From Neptunicella plasticusilytica (GTDB lineage Bacteria > Pseudomonadota > Gammaproteobacteria > Enterobacterales > Alteromonadaceae), in assembly GCF_047922965.1 (NCBI RefSeq), contig NZ_CP150481.1, positions 620,001 through 684,000 on the forward strand: a stretch of 64,000 nt of DNA. Reading direction: 5' to 3'. Made by a program: the position numbers and the translations under genes. A model generated the notes under the pieces. It made no database searches. It saw nothing but the letters and a program-made list of their open reading frames with translations, and had not been told where the DNA came from. The stretch's first letter is position 1. Each line of letters begins with the position of its first letter. This document shows positions 25,967 to 34,706 of this stretch, piece by piece.

Positions 25967-28270
25967 TTATTCAATAACCGTTTCATCATTATCAGTTTGT
26001 GGTATTTCGTCCGTTAGGATGTATTCCACTTCAATACCATCCACCCGTTGCAAACCGCGGGGCAATTTATTGCCACGGCGTCCACGTTCGCCTTGATAAT
26101 GACTAAGATCACTCTGGGTTAAACTCATGCCACGTTTACCAGCCAGTACTTTAATCGAGGCATTTTCGGGAACAACTGCCACGGCTTTGACATATTCCTC
26201 ACGAGATTTGGCCTTGGCTGAAGGAATATTAATGATCTTGTTGCCTTTACCTTTACCCAGGCTAGGCAGGTCGCGCAGCGGGAACATTAACATCCGGCCT
26301 TCGGTGGTGATCGCCAGACACCAGTCAGTTTCAAGATTGTGCACTAATTGGGGGGCCATCACTTTGGCCGCACTAGGCAAGGACAAATAGGCCTTGCCGT
26401 TTTTATTTTTACTGACCATGTCGTCATATTGACCGACAAAACCGTAACCGGCATCGGAGACCATCAGATATTGCTGTTTTTCCTTGCCCATTAGAACGTG
26501 TTGGATGGTTTCGCCACCGACGATATTAAATCGGCCGGTCAAAGGCTCTCCCTGACTTCTGGCTGAAGGCAGGCCGTGAGCGTCACAGGAAAATGTGCGA
26601 CCGGAAGAATCCAGGAAGACCACAGGCTGGTTACTGCGCCCCTTGGCATGGCACAAATAACTGTCACCGGCTTTGTAACTGAGTCCTTGCACATCTACGT
26701 CATGGCCTTTGGCGCAGCGCGCCCAGCCTTTTTGGGACAGGACGACAGTAACGCTCTCCGAAGGTACCAGTTGTTTTTCGGAAAGAGCTTTGGCTTCACC
26801 ACGGGCAACAATAGGCGAGCGGCGATCATCACCATAAGTTTCGGCGTCTTGCAAAATTTCTTTTTTGATCAAGGTTTTCAAACGCTGATCCGAACCCAGT
26901 AGCAACTGCAACTTGTCTCGTTCGGCGGCAAGCTCTTCCTGTTCACCCTTGATTTTAAATTCTTCCAGTTTGGCCAAATGGCGTAATTTCAAATCGAGGA
27001 TAGCTTCGGCCTGAATATCGGATAAACCAAAACGGGCGATTAATTCCGGCTTGGGTTTATCCTCGGTGCGGATAATGTGGATCACCTCGTCAATGTTCAG
27101 GAAGGCAATCATTAGACCTTCCAGAATATGCAGGCGAGCTAGCACTTTATCCAGACGATATTGCAACCGGCGTACCACGGTATCTTTACGGAATACCAGC
27201 CATTCGTTCAATATGACGCGCAAATCCTTGACTTGCGGACGGCCATCCAGGCCAATCATATTCAGATTAACCCGATAGTTTTTCTCCAAATCGGTGGTGG
27301 CAAACAAATGTTGCATTAACTGTTCAACATCAATCCGGTTGGAGCGTGGTGTAATAATTAACCGGGTCGGGTTTTCATGATCGGATTCATCGCGTAAATC
27401 GCTGACCATCGGCAATTTCTTGGCCTGCATCTGTCCGGCAATCTGCTCCAGGATGCGTGCTCCCGAGGCCTGATGTGGCAAAGCGGTAACAATAATATCG
27501 CCATTATCCTGGTGGTAGACTGCACGCATTTTAATGCTGCCGCGGCCGCTTTCATAAATTTTCTGGATATCGGCTTTAGGCGTTATGATTTCGGCATCGG
27601 TGGGATAATCCGGGCCTTGCACAAACTCCAGCAAATCGGTCAGTTCTGCCTTGCTATGATCCAGCAAATGAGCACAGGCATTGGCCAGTTCGCGCACATT
27701 GTGTGGCGGAATATCCGTTGCCATACCCACTGCAATACCAGTAATACCATTCAGTAAAATATGCGGTAAGCGAGCCGGCAGAATTTTCGGTTCATCCAGC
27801 GTACCGTCGAAATTAGGCACCCAGTCAACAGTGCCTAATCCGGCTTCGGATAATAAAACTTCGCTGAATTTGGATAAACGCGATTCGGTATAACGCATGG
27901 CGGCGAACGACTTGGGATCATCCGGTGCTCCCCAGTTACCTTGGCCATCAACCAGTGGATAACGATAGGAAAAGGGTTGAGCCATTAACACCATGGCTTC
28001 GTAACAGGCCGAATCACCGTGCGGATGGAATTTACCTAATACGTCACCCACAGTCCGGGCTGATTTTTTGTATTTGGCATTAGCATTCAGTCCCAGCTCT
28101 GACATCGCATAAATGATCCGCCGTTGCACCGGTTTTAAACCATCACCAATATGAGGTAGGGCTCTGTCCATGATGACGTACATGGAATAATTCAGGTAGG
28201 CATCTTCGGTAAAACGACTCAGAGGAAGCTGTTCTACTCCATCTGAACTGATAATAATGTCTTGGCTCAT
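25967..28270 (-). CDS. parC: DNA topoisomerase IV subunit A
   Basis: 767 residues, close to full family length. The breakage-reunion domain begins at about residue 30, with the quinolone-resistance region HPHGDSACYEAM. S87 and E91, equivalent to E. coli S80 and E84, are wild type. The catalytic tyrosine is Y127 in AAMRYTESRLS. The C-terminal beta-pinwheel runs from about 500 (GYGFVGQYDDMV, NKLPRGLQRVDG). With ParE it unlinks daughter chromosomes. parE is not in the window, so the two genes are separated here. Confidence 0.96.
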   Translation of the reverse strand: MSQDIIISSDGVEQLPLSRFTEDAYLNYSMYVIMDRALPHIGDGLKPVQRRIIYAMSELGLNANAKYKKSARTVGDVLGKFHPHGDSACYEAMVLMAQPFSYRYPLVDGQGNWGAPDDPKSFAAMRYTESRLSKFSEVLLSEAGLGTVDWVPNFDGTLDEPKILPARLPHILLNGITGIAVGMATDIPPHNVRELANACAHLLDHSKAELTDLLEFVQGPDYPTDAEIITPKADIQKIYESGRGSIKMRAVYHQDNGDIIVTALPHQASGARILEQIAGQMQAKKLPMVSDLRDESDHENPTRLIITPRSNRIDVEQLMQHLFATTDLEKNYRVNLNMIGLDGRPQVKDLRVILNEWLVFRKDTVVRRLQYRLDKVLARLHILEGLMIAFLNIDEVIHIIRTEDKPKPELIARFGLSDIQAEAILDLKLRHLAKLEEFKIKGEQEELAAERDKLQLLLGSDQRLKTLIKKEILQDAETYGDDRRSPIVARGEAKALSEKQLVPSESVTVVLSQKGWARCAKGHDVDVQGLSYKAGDSYLCHAKGRSNQPVVFLDSSGRTFSCDAHGLPSARSQGEPLTGRFNIVGGETIQHVLMGKEKQQYLMVSDAGYGFVGQYDDMVSKNKNGKAYLSLPSAAKVMAPQLVHNLETDWCLAITTEGRMLMFPLRDLPSLGKGKGNKIINIPSAKAKSREEYVKAVAVVPENASIKVLAGKRGMSLTQSDLSHYQGERGRRGNKLPRGLQRVDGIEVEYILTDEIPQTDNDETVIE

Positions 28271-28342
28271 AAACTCGTCATAGTCTGCGGGTTAGCTGCG
28301 CTTCTAGAGACGGCGCAGCTCTAACCGGGTGTTATCGGATCG

Positions 28343-29449
28343 TTATTGTGGCTGGTAGGTTACCCTATATATCGCGTTAGCGAAATCATCAGATATCAGT
28401 ATGCTGCCATCTTTTAGTTCCAGTAAAGCGACCGGACGCCCCCAGACTTTTTCTTCGGCTTGCAGCCAGCCACTGATCCAGGGCTGGTTATCGGTGACAC
28501 GGTTTCCTTTGAGGCTGGCTACACTAACCTGATAACCGACTTTTTTGCTACGGTTCCAGGAGCCATGTTCGGCAATAAGTAATTTACCTTTTAAATCGGG
28601 AAACATCTCACCGCGATAAAAATGAATGCCTAAAGGGGCCGAATGGGCCTGAATCTTCAGTGCCGGTGGCTGATAATCACTTGCAGATTTGCCTTTACCA
28701 AATTCCGGATCGGCGATATCACCGCCATGAAAGTAGGGATAGCCAAAATGCTGGCCGGCTTCGGTTACATGATTAATCTCGCAGGGAGGAATATCATCGC
28801 CCATCATATCGCGCCCGTTATCGCTGAACCAGAAATCGCCACTCTGTGGGCGCCAGTCAAAACCAACCGAGTTACGTACTCCTCTGGCAACAGCCTGACG
28901 TTCACCTGTGGTCAGATTATATTTAAAAATCGCCGCGTAATTGTCATCCGGGTCACAGATATTGCATGGCGCACCTACCGGAACGTAAAGCTCGCCCTCC
29001 GGCCCGAAATCAATATATTTCCAGCCGTGATGGGATTCTGTAGGCAGGTCATCAATGATAACTTCAGGCTTACCCGGATTTTGCAGATGTTGCTCGATAT
29101 CCGGGTATTTGAGAATTTGATGTACTTCCGCTACGTACAATGCGCCATCTTTAAAGGCGATGCCGGACGGCATTTTCAGGCCAGCGGCTATCTGAATAAC
29201 TTTATCGGCCTTATTATCGCTGTCCGAGTCAATAACGGCGTTAACCACGCCAGCATCCCGACTGCCGACAAATAAGGTTCCCTTATCTCCCAGTGCCATC
29301 TGCCGCGCATTTTTTACGTTGTCGGCATAAACGCTGATCTTATAGCCTTTCGGCATGGTTAACTTGTCCAAAGGCAATGCCTGACTTTGGTAAGCTGTGA
29401 GGGTAAATATTACGCTCATCAGGGTTAAGCGGATTTGTTTCGGTAACAT
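28343..29449 (-). CDS. Exported sorbosone/glucose-dehydrogenase-like beta-propeller protein
   Basis: 368 residues with a signal peptide (about 1-25, ending SQAL). The propeller blades resemble PQQ-dependent sugar (sorbosone) dehydrogenases: MPSGIAFKDGALYVAE, HHGWKYIDFGPEGELYVPVGAPCN, ARGVRNSVGFDWRPQSGDFW, HGSWNRSKKVGYQ, and a final SDDFANAIYRVTY. It should act in the periplasm on an aldose or similar. Whether PQQ is bound cannot be decided by eye, and no pqq genes are present. It is 72 bases upstream of parC and divergent from the hybrid kinase gene. Confidence 0.82.
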   Translation of the reverse strand: MLPKQIRLTLMSVIFTLTAYQSQALPLDKLTMPKGYKISVYADNVKNARQMALGDKGTLFVGSRDAGVVNAVIDSDSDNKADKVIQIAAGLKMPSGIAFKDGALYVAEVHQILKYPDIEQHLQNPGKPEVIIDDLPTESHHGWKYIDFGPEGELYVPVGAPCNICDPDDNYAAIFKYNLTTGERQAVARGVRNSVGFDWRPQSGDFWFSDNGRDMMGDDIPPCEINHVTEAGQHFGYPYFHGGDIADPEFGKGKSASDYQPPALKIQAHSAPLGIHFYRGEMFPDLKGKLLIAEHGSWNRSKKVGYQVSVASLKGNRVTDNQPWISGWLQAEEKVWGRPVALLELKDGSILISDDFANAIYRVTYQPQ

Positions 29450-29546
29450 TGAATGATCCCCTTTGCTGGATTGCTTTCAACATAGCATTGCCAGCCCGCT
29501 ATCAGCAATGCTTTAATACTGTCCATTCCTGTATTCGAGATTGTAG

Positions 29547-32500
29547 ATGAACTCATCCTGGCGTCTGGCATTATTACTGTTACTGTGTTTTGCATGGCCT
29601 TGCGCCGCTCAAACCACGGTGCAGCTAATCAATACCCAGGATACCTTACGAGTTACCAGTAACTTTAAAGTGTTACACGAGAACGGTGCGCCGCTGGACA
29701 TCAGTCAAATTATTGAGCTAAAAGACAAATTTGAATGGCCGGTAGGCAATAATCAAAACTTTGGCTTTACCCGCCAGGGATTGTGGTTTCATTTGCACTT
29801 GAGTAATGTGACTAAGGTCAATAAGTGGGTCGTAGACATCGCTTATGCACAAAATGATCGGGTTGATTTTTATCTGGTCAGGAAAGATCAGGTCGTCGAG
29901 CAAATTGAACAGGGCAAACTGGCCTATCAACATCAATATCGTCTGCCAACAATGGAACTGGATTTGCCCGACGCCAGCCCGGTAGATTTGTTTATTCGAG
30001 TTCAGTCAGATAGCGTCAGCCGTATTGTTCCTATCGATATTCAGACCAAAGCACATCACACCAAAATGATCATGCTTGACTCCCTGTTATGGGGACTATT
30101 TTACGGCGCATTGTTGATATTGGTGATCTATAACCTGGTGATGTATGTGGAACGTAAGGAAATCTCGTCACTGGCCTATGTGGTGTATATTCTGTCGGTG
30201 ATGCTGTGGCAATTTGTCTGGGGCGGGCACATCCAGATGGTGTTTTCCGGTTCCCTGACGCGCTGGCTTAACCTGCATACCGATTTGATCTTTATGGTGG
30301 TAGGGCTTAGCGCGGCAGCCTTTACCTTGACCTTTCTGAATGCCAAATATACCGCGCCACGCAGTTACCGTATTATCTGTGTTGTGTGTATGGCGTTGGT
30401 ATTACTCACTTTGCTATCACTGATTAATATTTTCGATCAGGCTACCCAGAATACTCTGGTTTATATCGTCAGTATTGTCGGCATTACCAGCTATCTGATT
30501 GCCGGATTTGAGAGTTATGCCTTTCCCTATTTGCCAGCCCGTTACTTTATTTTTGCCTGGAGTATTCTGCTAACTTGCGCGCTAGTGGGCATTCTAGGTT
30601 TATTGGGAATTTTGCCATCCAATGAGGTAACGTCCTATTGTTTTCAGGCAGGAGTATGTTGTGAAGCCGTGTTGTTTTCTATGGCGATAATGGAAAAAAG
30701 CCGTTGTGAAATGGAAAACGAAATTGCTACTTATACCCGGGAAATGCGCCAGAACCTGGAACTCATCGAGGAAAAAAATGCCCATTTGGACATCGCCCGT
30801 AAAGATGCCATTCGTGCCAGTCAGGTCAAATCGCAGTTTCTGGCCAACATGAGTCATGAAATTCGTACTCCGCTGAATGCCATACTCGGCTTTAGCAAAG
30901 AATTACAATCTTCGGTATCGGATTCTGATCGAAAAGAACACGCCCGTATCGTCAATACTGCCGCAACAAATTTATTGGGGATCATTAACGACGTACTGGA
31001 TTTCTCAAAAATAGAAGCGGGTAAATTGCAGGTTAACAATGAACCTTTTTCACCAGAACAGTTACTGGATGAACTAATTGGCCTGATGGCCAAAACGGCA
31101 CAAGATAAGCATCTGGAGTTTATTTTTGAGAGTGAGGCATTGCCGAATAAACTTATCGGCGATGCGTCGCGTATTCGACAGGTGTTGACCAATTTACTTG
31201 GCAACGCAATCAAGTTTACCCCTCAGGGGCACGTCAAACTCAAGGTTTGTGGTCGTCAGGAAGGCAATTTTATGTGGTTGACCTTCAGTGTGGAAGATAC
31301 CGGAATAGGAATTAGCACCAACCAGCAAAAAGTGCTGTTTAAAGCATTCAGTCAGGTCGACGATGCGCTAAACCGTGAATTCCAGGGGACTGGTTTGGGT
31401 CTGGTGATTAGTCAGCAGCTGACGCAGCTGATGCATGGTCAAATTAAAGTTGAGAGCGAGATAAGTAAGGGAAGCTATTTTACCGCCACGATCCGTACTC
31501 AAATACTTAACGATCAGGGCCGTGTCGATGAACGTATCCAGTGGCGTAACAAGCGCATTATGCTGGTTGAACCTTATCTTCCCGCGCTGCACAGCCTAAA
31601 CGCATTATTTGTGCAAATGGGTGCCATTATTGTTGAACCAACGGAACAAAACCCGGCAGACTTTTTATTTTGGGGTGTCGCTGCGGTGCCTGATGAACAA
31701 CAAATTGAACAGGCCAGAGCGGTTAATGCAGTGACTAAAATACTGTTGCATCCCAGTGGCATCAAACCGATGCAGCACGCACATTTTAACGCCGTGTTTA
31801 ACCATTATCTGGAAAAGCCGTTATCGGTTTCCAAACTGGACAAGTTGTTTGAGGCCAAGCCGCTTAGCGACGGCAATCAGCTGGATTATCTGCTTAATCA
31901 TTTACCTGAAATCAAACTGTTGGCGGTGGATGATATGGAGTTTAATCTGAGACTACTATCTACCTGGCTAAAACCTTCGCCCGTGCAGGTTTCCACCAGT
32001 CTTAGCGGACAGGATGCTGTCAGTCGCTGTGAAAAAGAATCATACGATCTGATTTTAATGGACTTACAAATGCCCAATATGGACGGTTTGCAGGCATCGC
32101 GCCTGATTCGGCAAACTGAACTGAACCGTGGGACGCCGATTATTGCCGTGACAGCGCATGTGTTTAAAGAAGAGCAGGAGAGGTTGCTATCTTCAGGCAT
32201 GGACGACTATCTACCTAAACCTGTTGGTTTGGATACTTTGGTGGATGTGATTCAGCGTTGGTGCCAGGTGCCGGATCAACCTGTAGTGCAATCGGTTGAC
32301 TGGCAACTGGCGTTGCAGCAAAGTCATTCCAATCAGCAACTCGCTACCCAGATGCTGCAAGATTTTCTACAACAATTACCGGAATTGCAGCAGCAAATTA
32401 ATCAACCCGCCGAGCAGCAGGATTATCTGGCTTTCCAGCAGGCCGTGCATAAATTACATGGCCTGTGCTGCTACACTGGTGTGCCAAAATTACAGGCTTT

Positions 32501-32621
32501 ATGCATGGAAATTGAAGTGGCGCTAAAAGAGAATAATCATTCGTTGGCGTTAGCACGCCTCGCTGATTTTAATCAGGAATGTGATGTCGTGCTGCATAAA
32601 GGACAACAGTTAATCGACTGA
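29547..32621 (+). CDS. 7TMR-DISM hybrid histidine kinase with receiver and HPt domains
   Basis: 1024 residues. A signal peptide (1-21) is followed by a periplasmic 7TMR-DISM extracellular domain (about 25-165), seven membrane helices (175-385), a coiled coil, HisKA with H437 in ANMSHEIRTPLNAI, HATPase (GLGLVISQQL), a degenerate receiver-like stretch at about 670-760, a true receiver with D839 in LILMDLQMPNMDG, and a C-terminal HPt with H968 in AVHKLHGLC. It is a complete phosphorelay in one chain. The 7TMR sensor type is found in LadS/RetS-like kinases that often respond to surface or carbohydrate signals. The output regulator is not evident. Its end overlaps the convergent DUF2982 gene by 12 bases. 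Confidence 0.9.
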   Translation: MNSSWRLALLLLLCFAWPCAAQTTVQLINTQDTLRVTSNFKVLHENGAPLDISQIIELKDKFEWPVGNNQNFGFTRQGLWFHLHLSNVTKVNKWVVDIAYAQNDRVDFYLVRKDQVVEQIEQGKLAYQHQYRLPTMELDLPDASPVDLFIRVQSDSVSRIVPIDIQTKAHHTKMIMLDSLLWGLFYGALLILVIYNLVMYVERKEISSLAYVVYILSVMLWQFVWGGHIQMVFSGSLTRWLNLHTDLIFMVVGLSAAAFTLTFLNAKYTAPRSYRIICVVCMALVLLTLLSLINIFDQATQNTLVYIVSIVGITSYLIAGFESYAFPYLPARYFIFAWSILLTCALVGILGLLGILPSNEVTSYCFQAGVCCEAVLFSMAIMEKSRCEMENEIATYTREMRQNLELIEEKNAHLDIARKDAIRASQVKSQFLANMSHEIRTPLNAILGFSKELQSSVSDSDRKEHARIVNTAATNLLGIINDVLDFSKIEAGKLQVNNEPFSPEQLLDELIGLMAKTAQDKHLEFIFESEALPNKLIGDASRIRQVLTNLLGNAIKFTPQGHVKLKVCGRQEGNFMWLTFSVEDTGIGISTNQQKVLFKAFSQVDDALNREFQGTGLGLVISQQLTQLMHGQIKVESEISKGSYFTATIRTQILNDQGRVDERIQWRNKRIMLVEPYLPALHSLNALFVQMGAIIVEPTEQNPADFLFWGVAAVPDEQQIEQARAVNAVTKILLHPSGIKPMQHAHFNAVFNHYLEKPLSVSKLDKLFEAKPLSDGNQLDYLLNHLPEIKLLAVDDMEFNLRLLSTWLKPSPVQVSTSLSGQDAVSRCEKESYDLILMDLQMPNMDGLQASRLIRQTELNRGTPIIAVTAHVFKEEQERLLSSGMDDYLPKPVGLDTLVDVIQRWCQVPDQPVVQSVDWQLALQQSHSNQQLATQMLQDFLQQLPELQQQINQPAEQQDYLAFQQAVHKLHGLCCYTGVPKLQALCMEIEVALKENNHSLALARLADFNQECDVVLHKGQQLID

Positions 32622-33317
32622 TATCTCGAGTTCTTTGGCGGATATACATTGGCGTAGCAGCGTTACGATCTCCTCGACTGGACGATCCAGTTCATTGGCC
32701 TCAATATATAAATCGTAACCCAAATCAACTCTGAGTCTTTGCATCCGGCGCGCAAACATGGCTTGTATGCCTGTTAAATTGACCCCTTCTTCGGTGGTAA
32801 ATGTATCTTTTTCAAGCAGATTTTCGGCATAACACTGTCCTGATGAACAGTTTTCATTATCTCCAAACAACAATAAATGGCGCTGTTGCAACAATAAGTT
32901 ACTGGCTAGTCGCAGAGAAATACTGGATAGCAGTGATTGTTGGCGTTTTAGTTTGATGGCCAGGAAATTTAAAGGTTGCTGGCTAAGTCCGTCGTGCTTG
33001 CGGGGTTGATCAACCCGCTGGATGTCCTGCCAGTTAAGGGTCCATTGTCCGTATTTATGTTGATACTGCAAAAAGTCGCGATGCAGGATCAAACTGTACT
33101 GGGGTTGGCTGATTTTACTCCAGGCTAAAAACAGCCCGACTATTCCTGCTGCCACAACAAAATAGCCTGGCAGTGCCAGATCCTTTCCCAGCCAGCTTAT
33201 CCACACCCAGCCAGCCAATAGCAGAATGATGGAAATAACCAATGTGGTCAGGCTGTTGCGTTTAGCCTGGGACCGAATGCAAATGCTGTTTTGGTCTTGA
33301 GTAAGGTTTAGGCTCAT
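32610..33317 (-). CDS. DUF2982-like membrane protein
   Basis: 235 residues. Two membrane helices near 25-65 are followed by a cytoplasmic part with a PH-like beta pattern (SLILHRDFLQYQHKYGQWTL) and a C-terminal helical end (ELDRPVEEIVTLLRQC). This fits DUF2982, a family confined to marine gammaproteobacteria; the call is by recollection of pattern. The start lies 4 bases after the stop of a 43-codon reading frame whose end supplies the ribosome site, so the two are likely coupled. The last 12 bases overlap the convergent hybrid kinase gene. Confidence 0.65.
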   Translation of the reverse strand: MSLNLTQDQNSICIRSQAKRNSLTTLVISIILLLAGWVWISWLGKDLALPGYFVVAAGIVGLFLAWSKISQPQYSLILHRDFLQYQHKYGQWTLNWQDIQRVDQPRKHDGLSQQPLNFLAIKLKRQQSLLSSISLRLASNLLLQQRHLLLFGDNENCSSGQCYAENLLEKDTFTTEEGVNLTGIQAMFARRMQRLRVDLGYDLYIEANELDRPVEEIVTLLRQCISAKELEISVD

Positions 33318-33321
33318 CCCG

Positions 33322-33453
33322 TTACCACCAGAACAAGGCCAGAAAAATGTACATCACAATACCCCATAAAATGGCAACCCGAATTTGCAGACAACGCCGA
33401 CAGTCGGTTTTCCACCATCGGTAATACCATCGTGTGATTAAATTATCAGTCAT
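33322..33453 (-). CDS. Small tryptophan-rich membrane protein (43 residues)
   Basis: An ATG at 33453 opens a 43-codon frame ending TAA at 33322. The product has six tryptophans, an N-terminal basic and aromatic stretch (RWYYRWWKTDCRRC) and one membrane helix (VAILWGIVMYIFLALFWW). The TAA is 4 bases before the DUF2982 start and the ribosome site of that gene sits in the last codons, which favours a real, coupled gene. The ribosome site before its own ATG is weak. Function unknown. Confidence 0.5.
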   Translation of the reverse strand: MTDNLITRWYYRWWKTDCRRCLQIRVAILWGIVMYIFLALFWW

Positions 33454-33473
33454 AGCAAGTCTGCTTCGCTTTC

Positions 33474-33501
33474 TTATGTTACATTTCGGTTAAAATATAA
33501 T
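33474..33501 (+). promoter_or_regulatory. Candidate sigma-70 promoter of folE
   Basis: A TATAAT box (33496-33501) lies 31 bases before the folE ATG, with a poor -35 candidate TTATGT (33474-33479) at 16 bases spacing. Confidence 0.45.
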
Positions 33502-33531
33502 ATGCACCAACGCATCATATAGAGAATATTA

Positions 33532-34086
33532 ATGAGCGAACAAATACAACAACATTATCAGCAAATTATCAGCCTGTTGGGGGAAGATATCAATCGCGAG
33601 GGACTAGCAGATACTCCCAAACGGGCGGCTAAAGCCATGCAGTTTCTGACCTGCGGTTATCAGCAAAGTTTAACTGAAATCGTCAACGGCGCCGTATTTG
33701 AGTCAGATACAGACGAAATGGTCATTATCCGTGATATCGAACTCTATTCGTTGTGTGAGCACCATGTCTTACCTTTTATTGGTCAATGCCATATTGCCTA
33801 TATTCCTAATGGCAAAGTGTTGGGATTATCCAAGTTTGCCCGCATCGTGGATATGTATGCCAGGCGGATGCAAATTCAGGAAAACCTGACCAAACAAGTG
33901 GCTGATGCGGTGCTTGAAGTGACTAATGCCAAAGGCGTGGGGGTCATTATGGAAGCCAAGCATATGTGCATGATGATGCGCGGTGTACAGAAACAGAATT
34001 CGTCGATGGTTACCTCGGTGATGTTGGGTGCCATGCGCAAATCTCAGGCCAGCAGGGAAGAGTTTTTGCGTTTGATTGGTAAATAA
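33532..34086 (+). CDS. folE: GTP cyclohydrolase I
   Basis: 184 residues, the short bacterial form. Zinc ligands C75, H78 and C146 are visible in LYSLCEHHVLPF and AKHMCMMMRG, with the substrate motif GLSKFARIVDMYARR. It converts GTP to dihydroneopterin triphosphate, the first step of folate synthesis. It is monocistronic and divergent from the small tryptophan-rich gene; a repeat-rich region follows. Confidence 0.96.
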   Translation: MSEQIQQHYQQIISLLGEDINREGLADTPKRAAKAMQFLTCGYQQSLTEIVNGAVFESDTDEMVIIRDIELYSLCEHHVLPFIGQCHIAYIPNGKVLGLSKFARIVDMYARRMQIQENLTKQVADAVLEVTNAKGVGVIMEAKHMCMMMRGVQKQNSSMVTSVMLGAMRKSQASREEFLRLIGK

Positions 34087-34474
34087 TATCGCTGCGGGCG
34101 GCGAGTTTCGAGCGACGAGCTAAAAGACAAAAGCATATTGACCACAGGGACACAGAATCCACAGCGCAAAACAACGCAGGGATGACGATGGAAGGTCGCG
34201 TAGCGATGCCAGAACGCAGTAAATATCTGGCAGAGCCGCGATTTAAATCCAACACAGCCAGTTAAATAAACAATAGTACCGTTCGTTCTGAGCGCGAAGA
34301 ATGAGCAGTCGAAGTATGAATACATTATTTTCATCCTTCGATTATTCGTATTTTATGCCGGTCTGAGCTGAGCTAATGGTTCAGGACTGACGGTGAGCTT
34401 GGTTTTAAGCTCGTGGCTCGAAGCTCGATACTCGACGCTTTTTCTCTGTGATGAAAATTCAAATGTCTTAACTA
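34087..34474. repeat. Repeat-rich gene-free region with nested inverted repeats
   Basis: An outer imperfect inverted repeat of GCTCG-type units (34098-34125 with 34403-34438) encloses an inner degenerate one: a GTACCGTTCGTTCTGAGC-like arm near 34267-34284 and GGTTCAGGACTGACGGTGAG near 34377-34396. A CCACAGGGACACAGAATCCA stretch lies between 34140 and 34160. These look like worn copies of dispersed intergenic repeats. No gene or promoter is evident. Confidence 0.55.
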
Positions 34475-34703
34475 ACCCCAACTCGGGATAAGAAATGTCG
34501 TTTATATTTACAAACGATAAATAATTCAGATAGTTATATTATTCACTCAACCATTGCTGAATAAATAGTTTACTCAATGACGACATTTTTGTGCCTGGCA
34601 AGGCGGGGTTTCGTACGTCATAGCTGGCTATGACTAGAAAGCCCAACGCTGCTAGGTGCAAAAAGAGCGTTATTGAGAGGCGTGGCTTATCCCGAGCTGG
34701 GGT
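34475..34703. mobile_element. MITE-like element flanked by a 6-bp target duplication
   Basis: The 229-base element has 18-bp ends (ACCCCAACTCGGGATAAG at 34475-34492 and its near complement at 34686-34703, one mismatch). TAACTA flanks it on both sides (34469-34474 and 34704-34709). Inside, GTCATAGC/GCTATGAC forms the tip of a long imperfect hairpin whose arms reach about 34574 and 34680. It encodes nothing. The right-hand duplication contains the stop codon of the MalY-type gene. Confidence 0.78.
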
Positions 34704-34706
34704 TAA

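Noticed and set aside
31500..31850. Stretch between HATPase and receiver of the hybrid kinase considered as a second true receiver
   Set aside because: It has the alternating pattern but no acceptor aspartate or conserved lysine was found, so it was only described as degenerate.
34010..34334. Minus-strand frames across the end of folE and the repeat region
   Set aside because: They cross known repeats and the folE coding strand; composition does not look coding.
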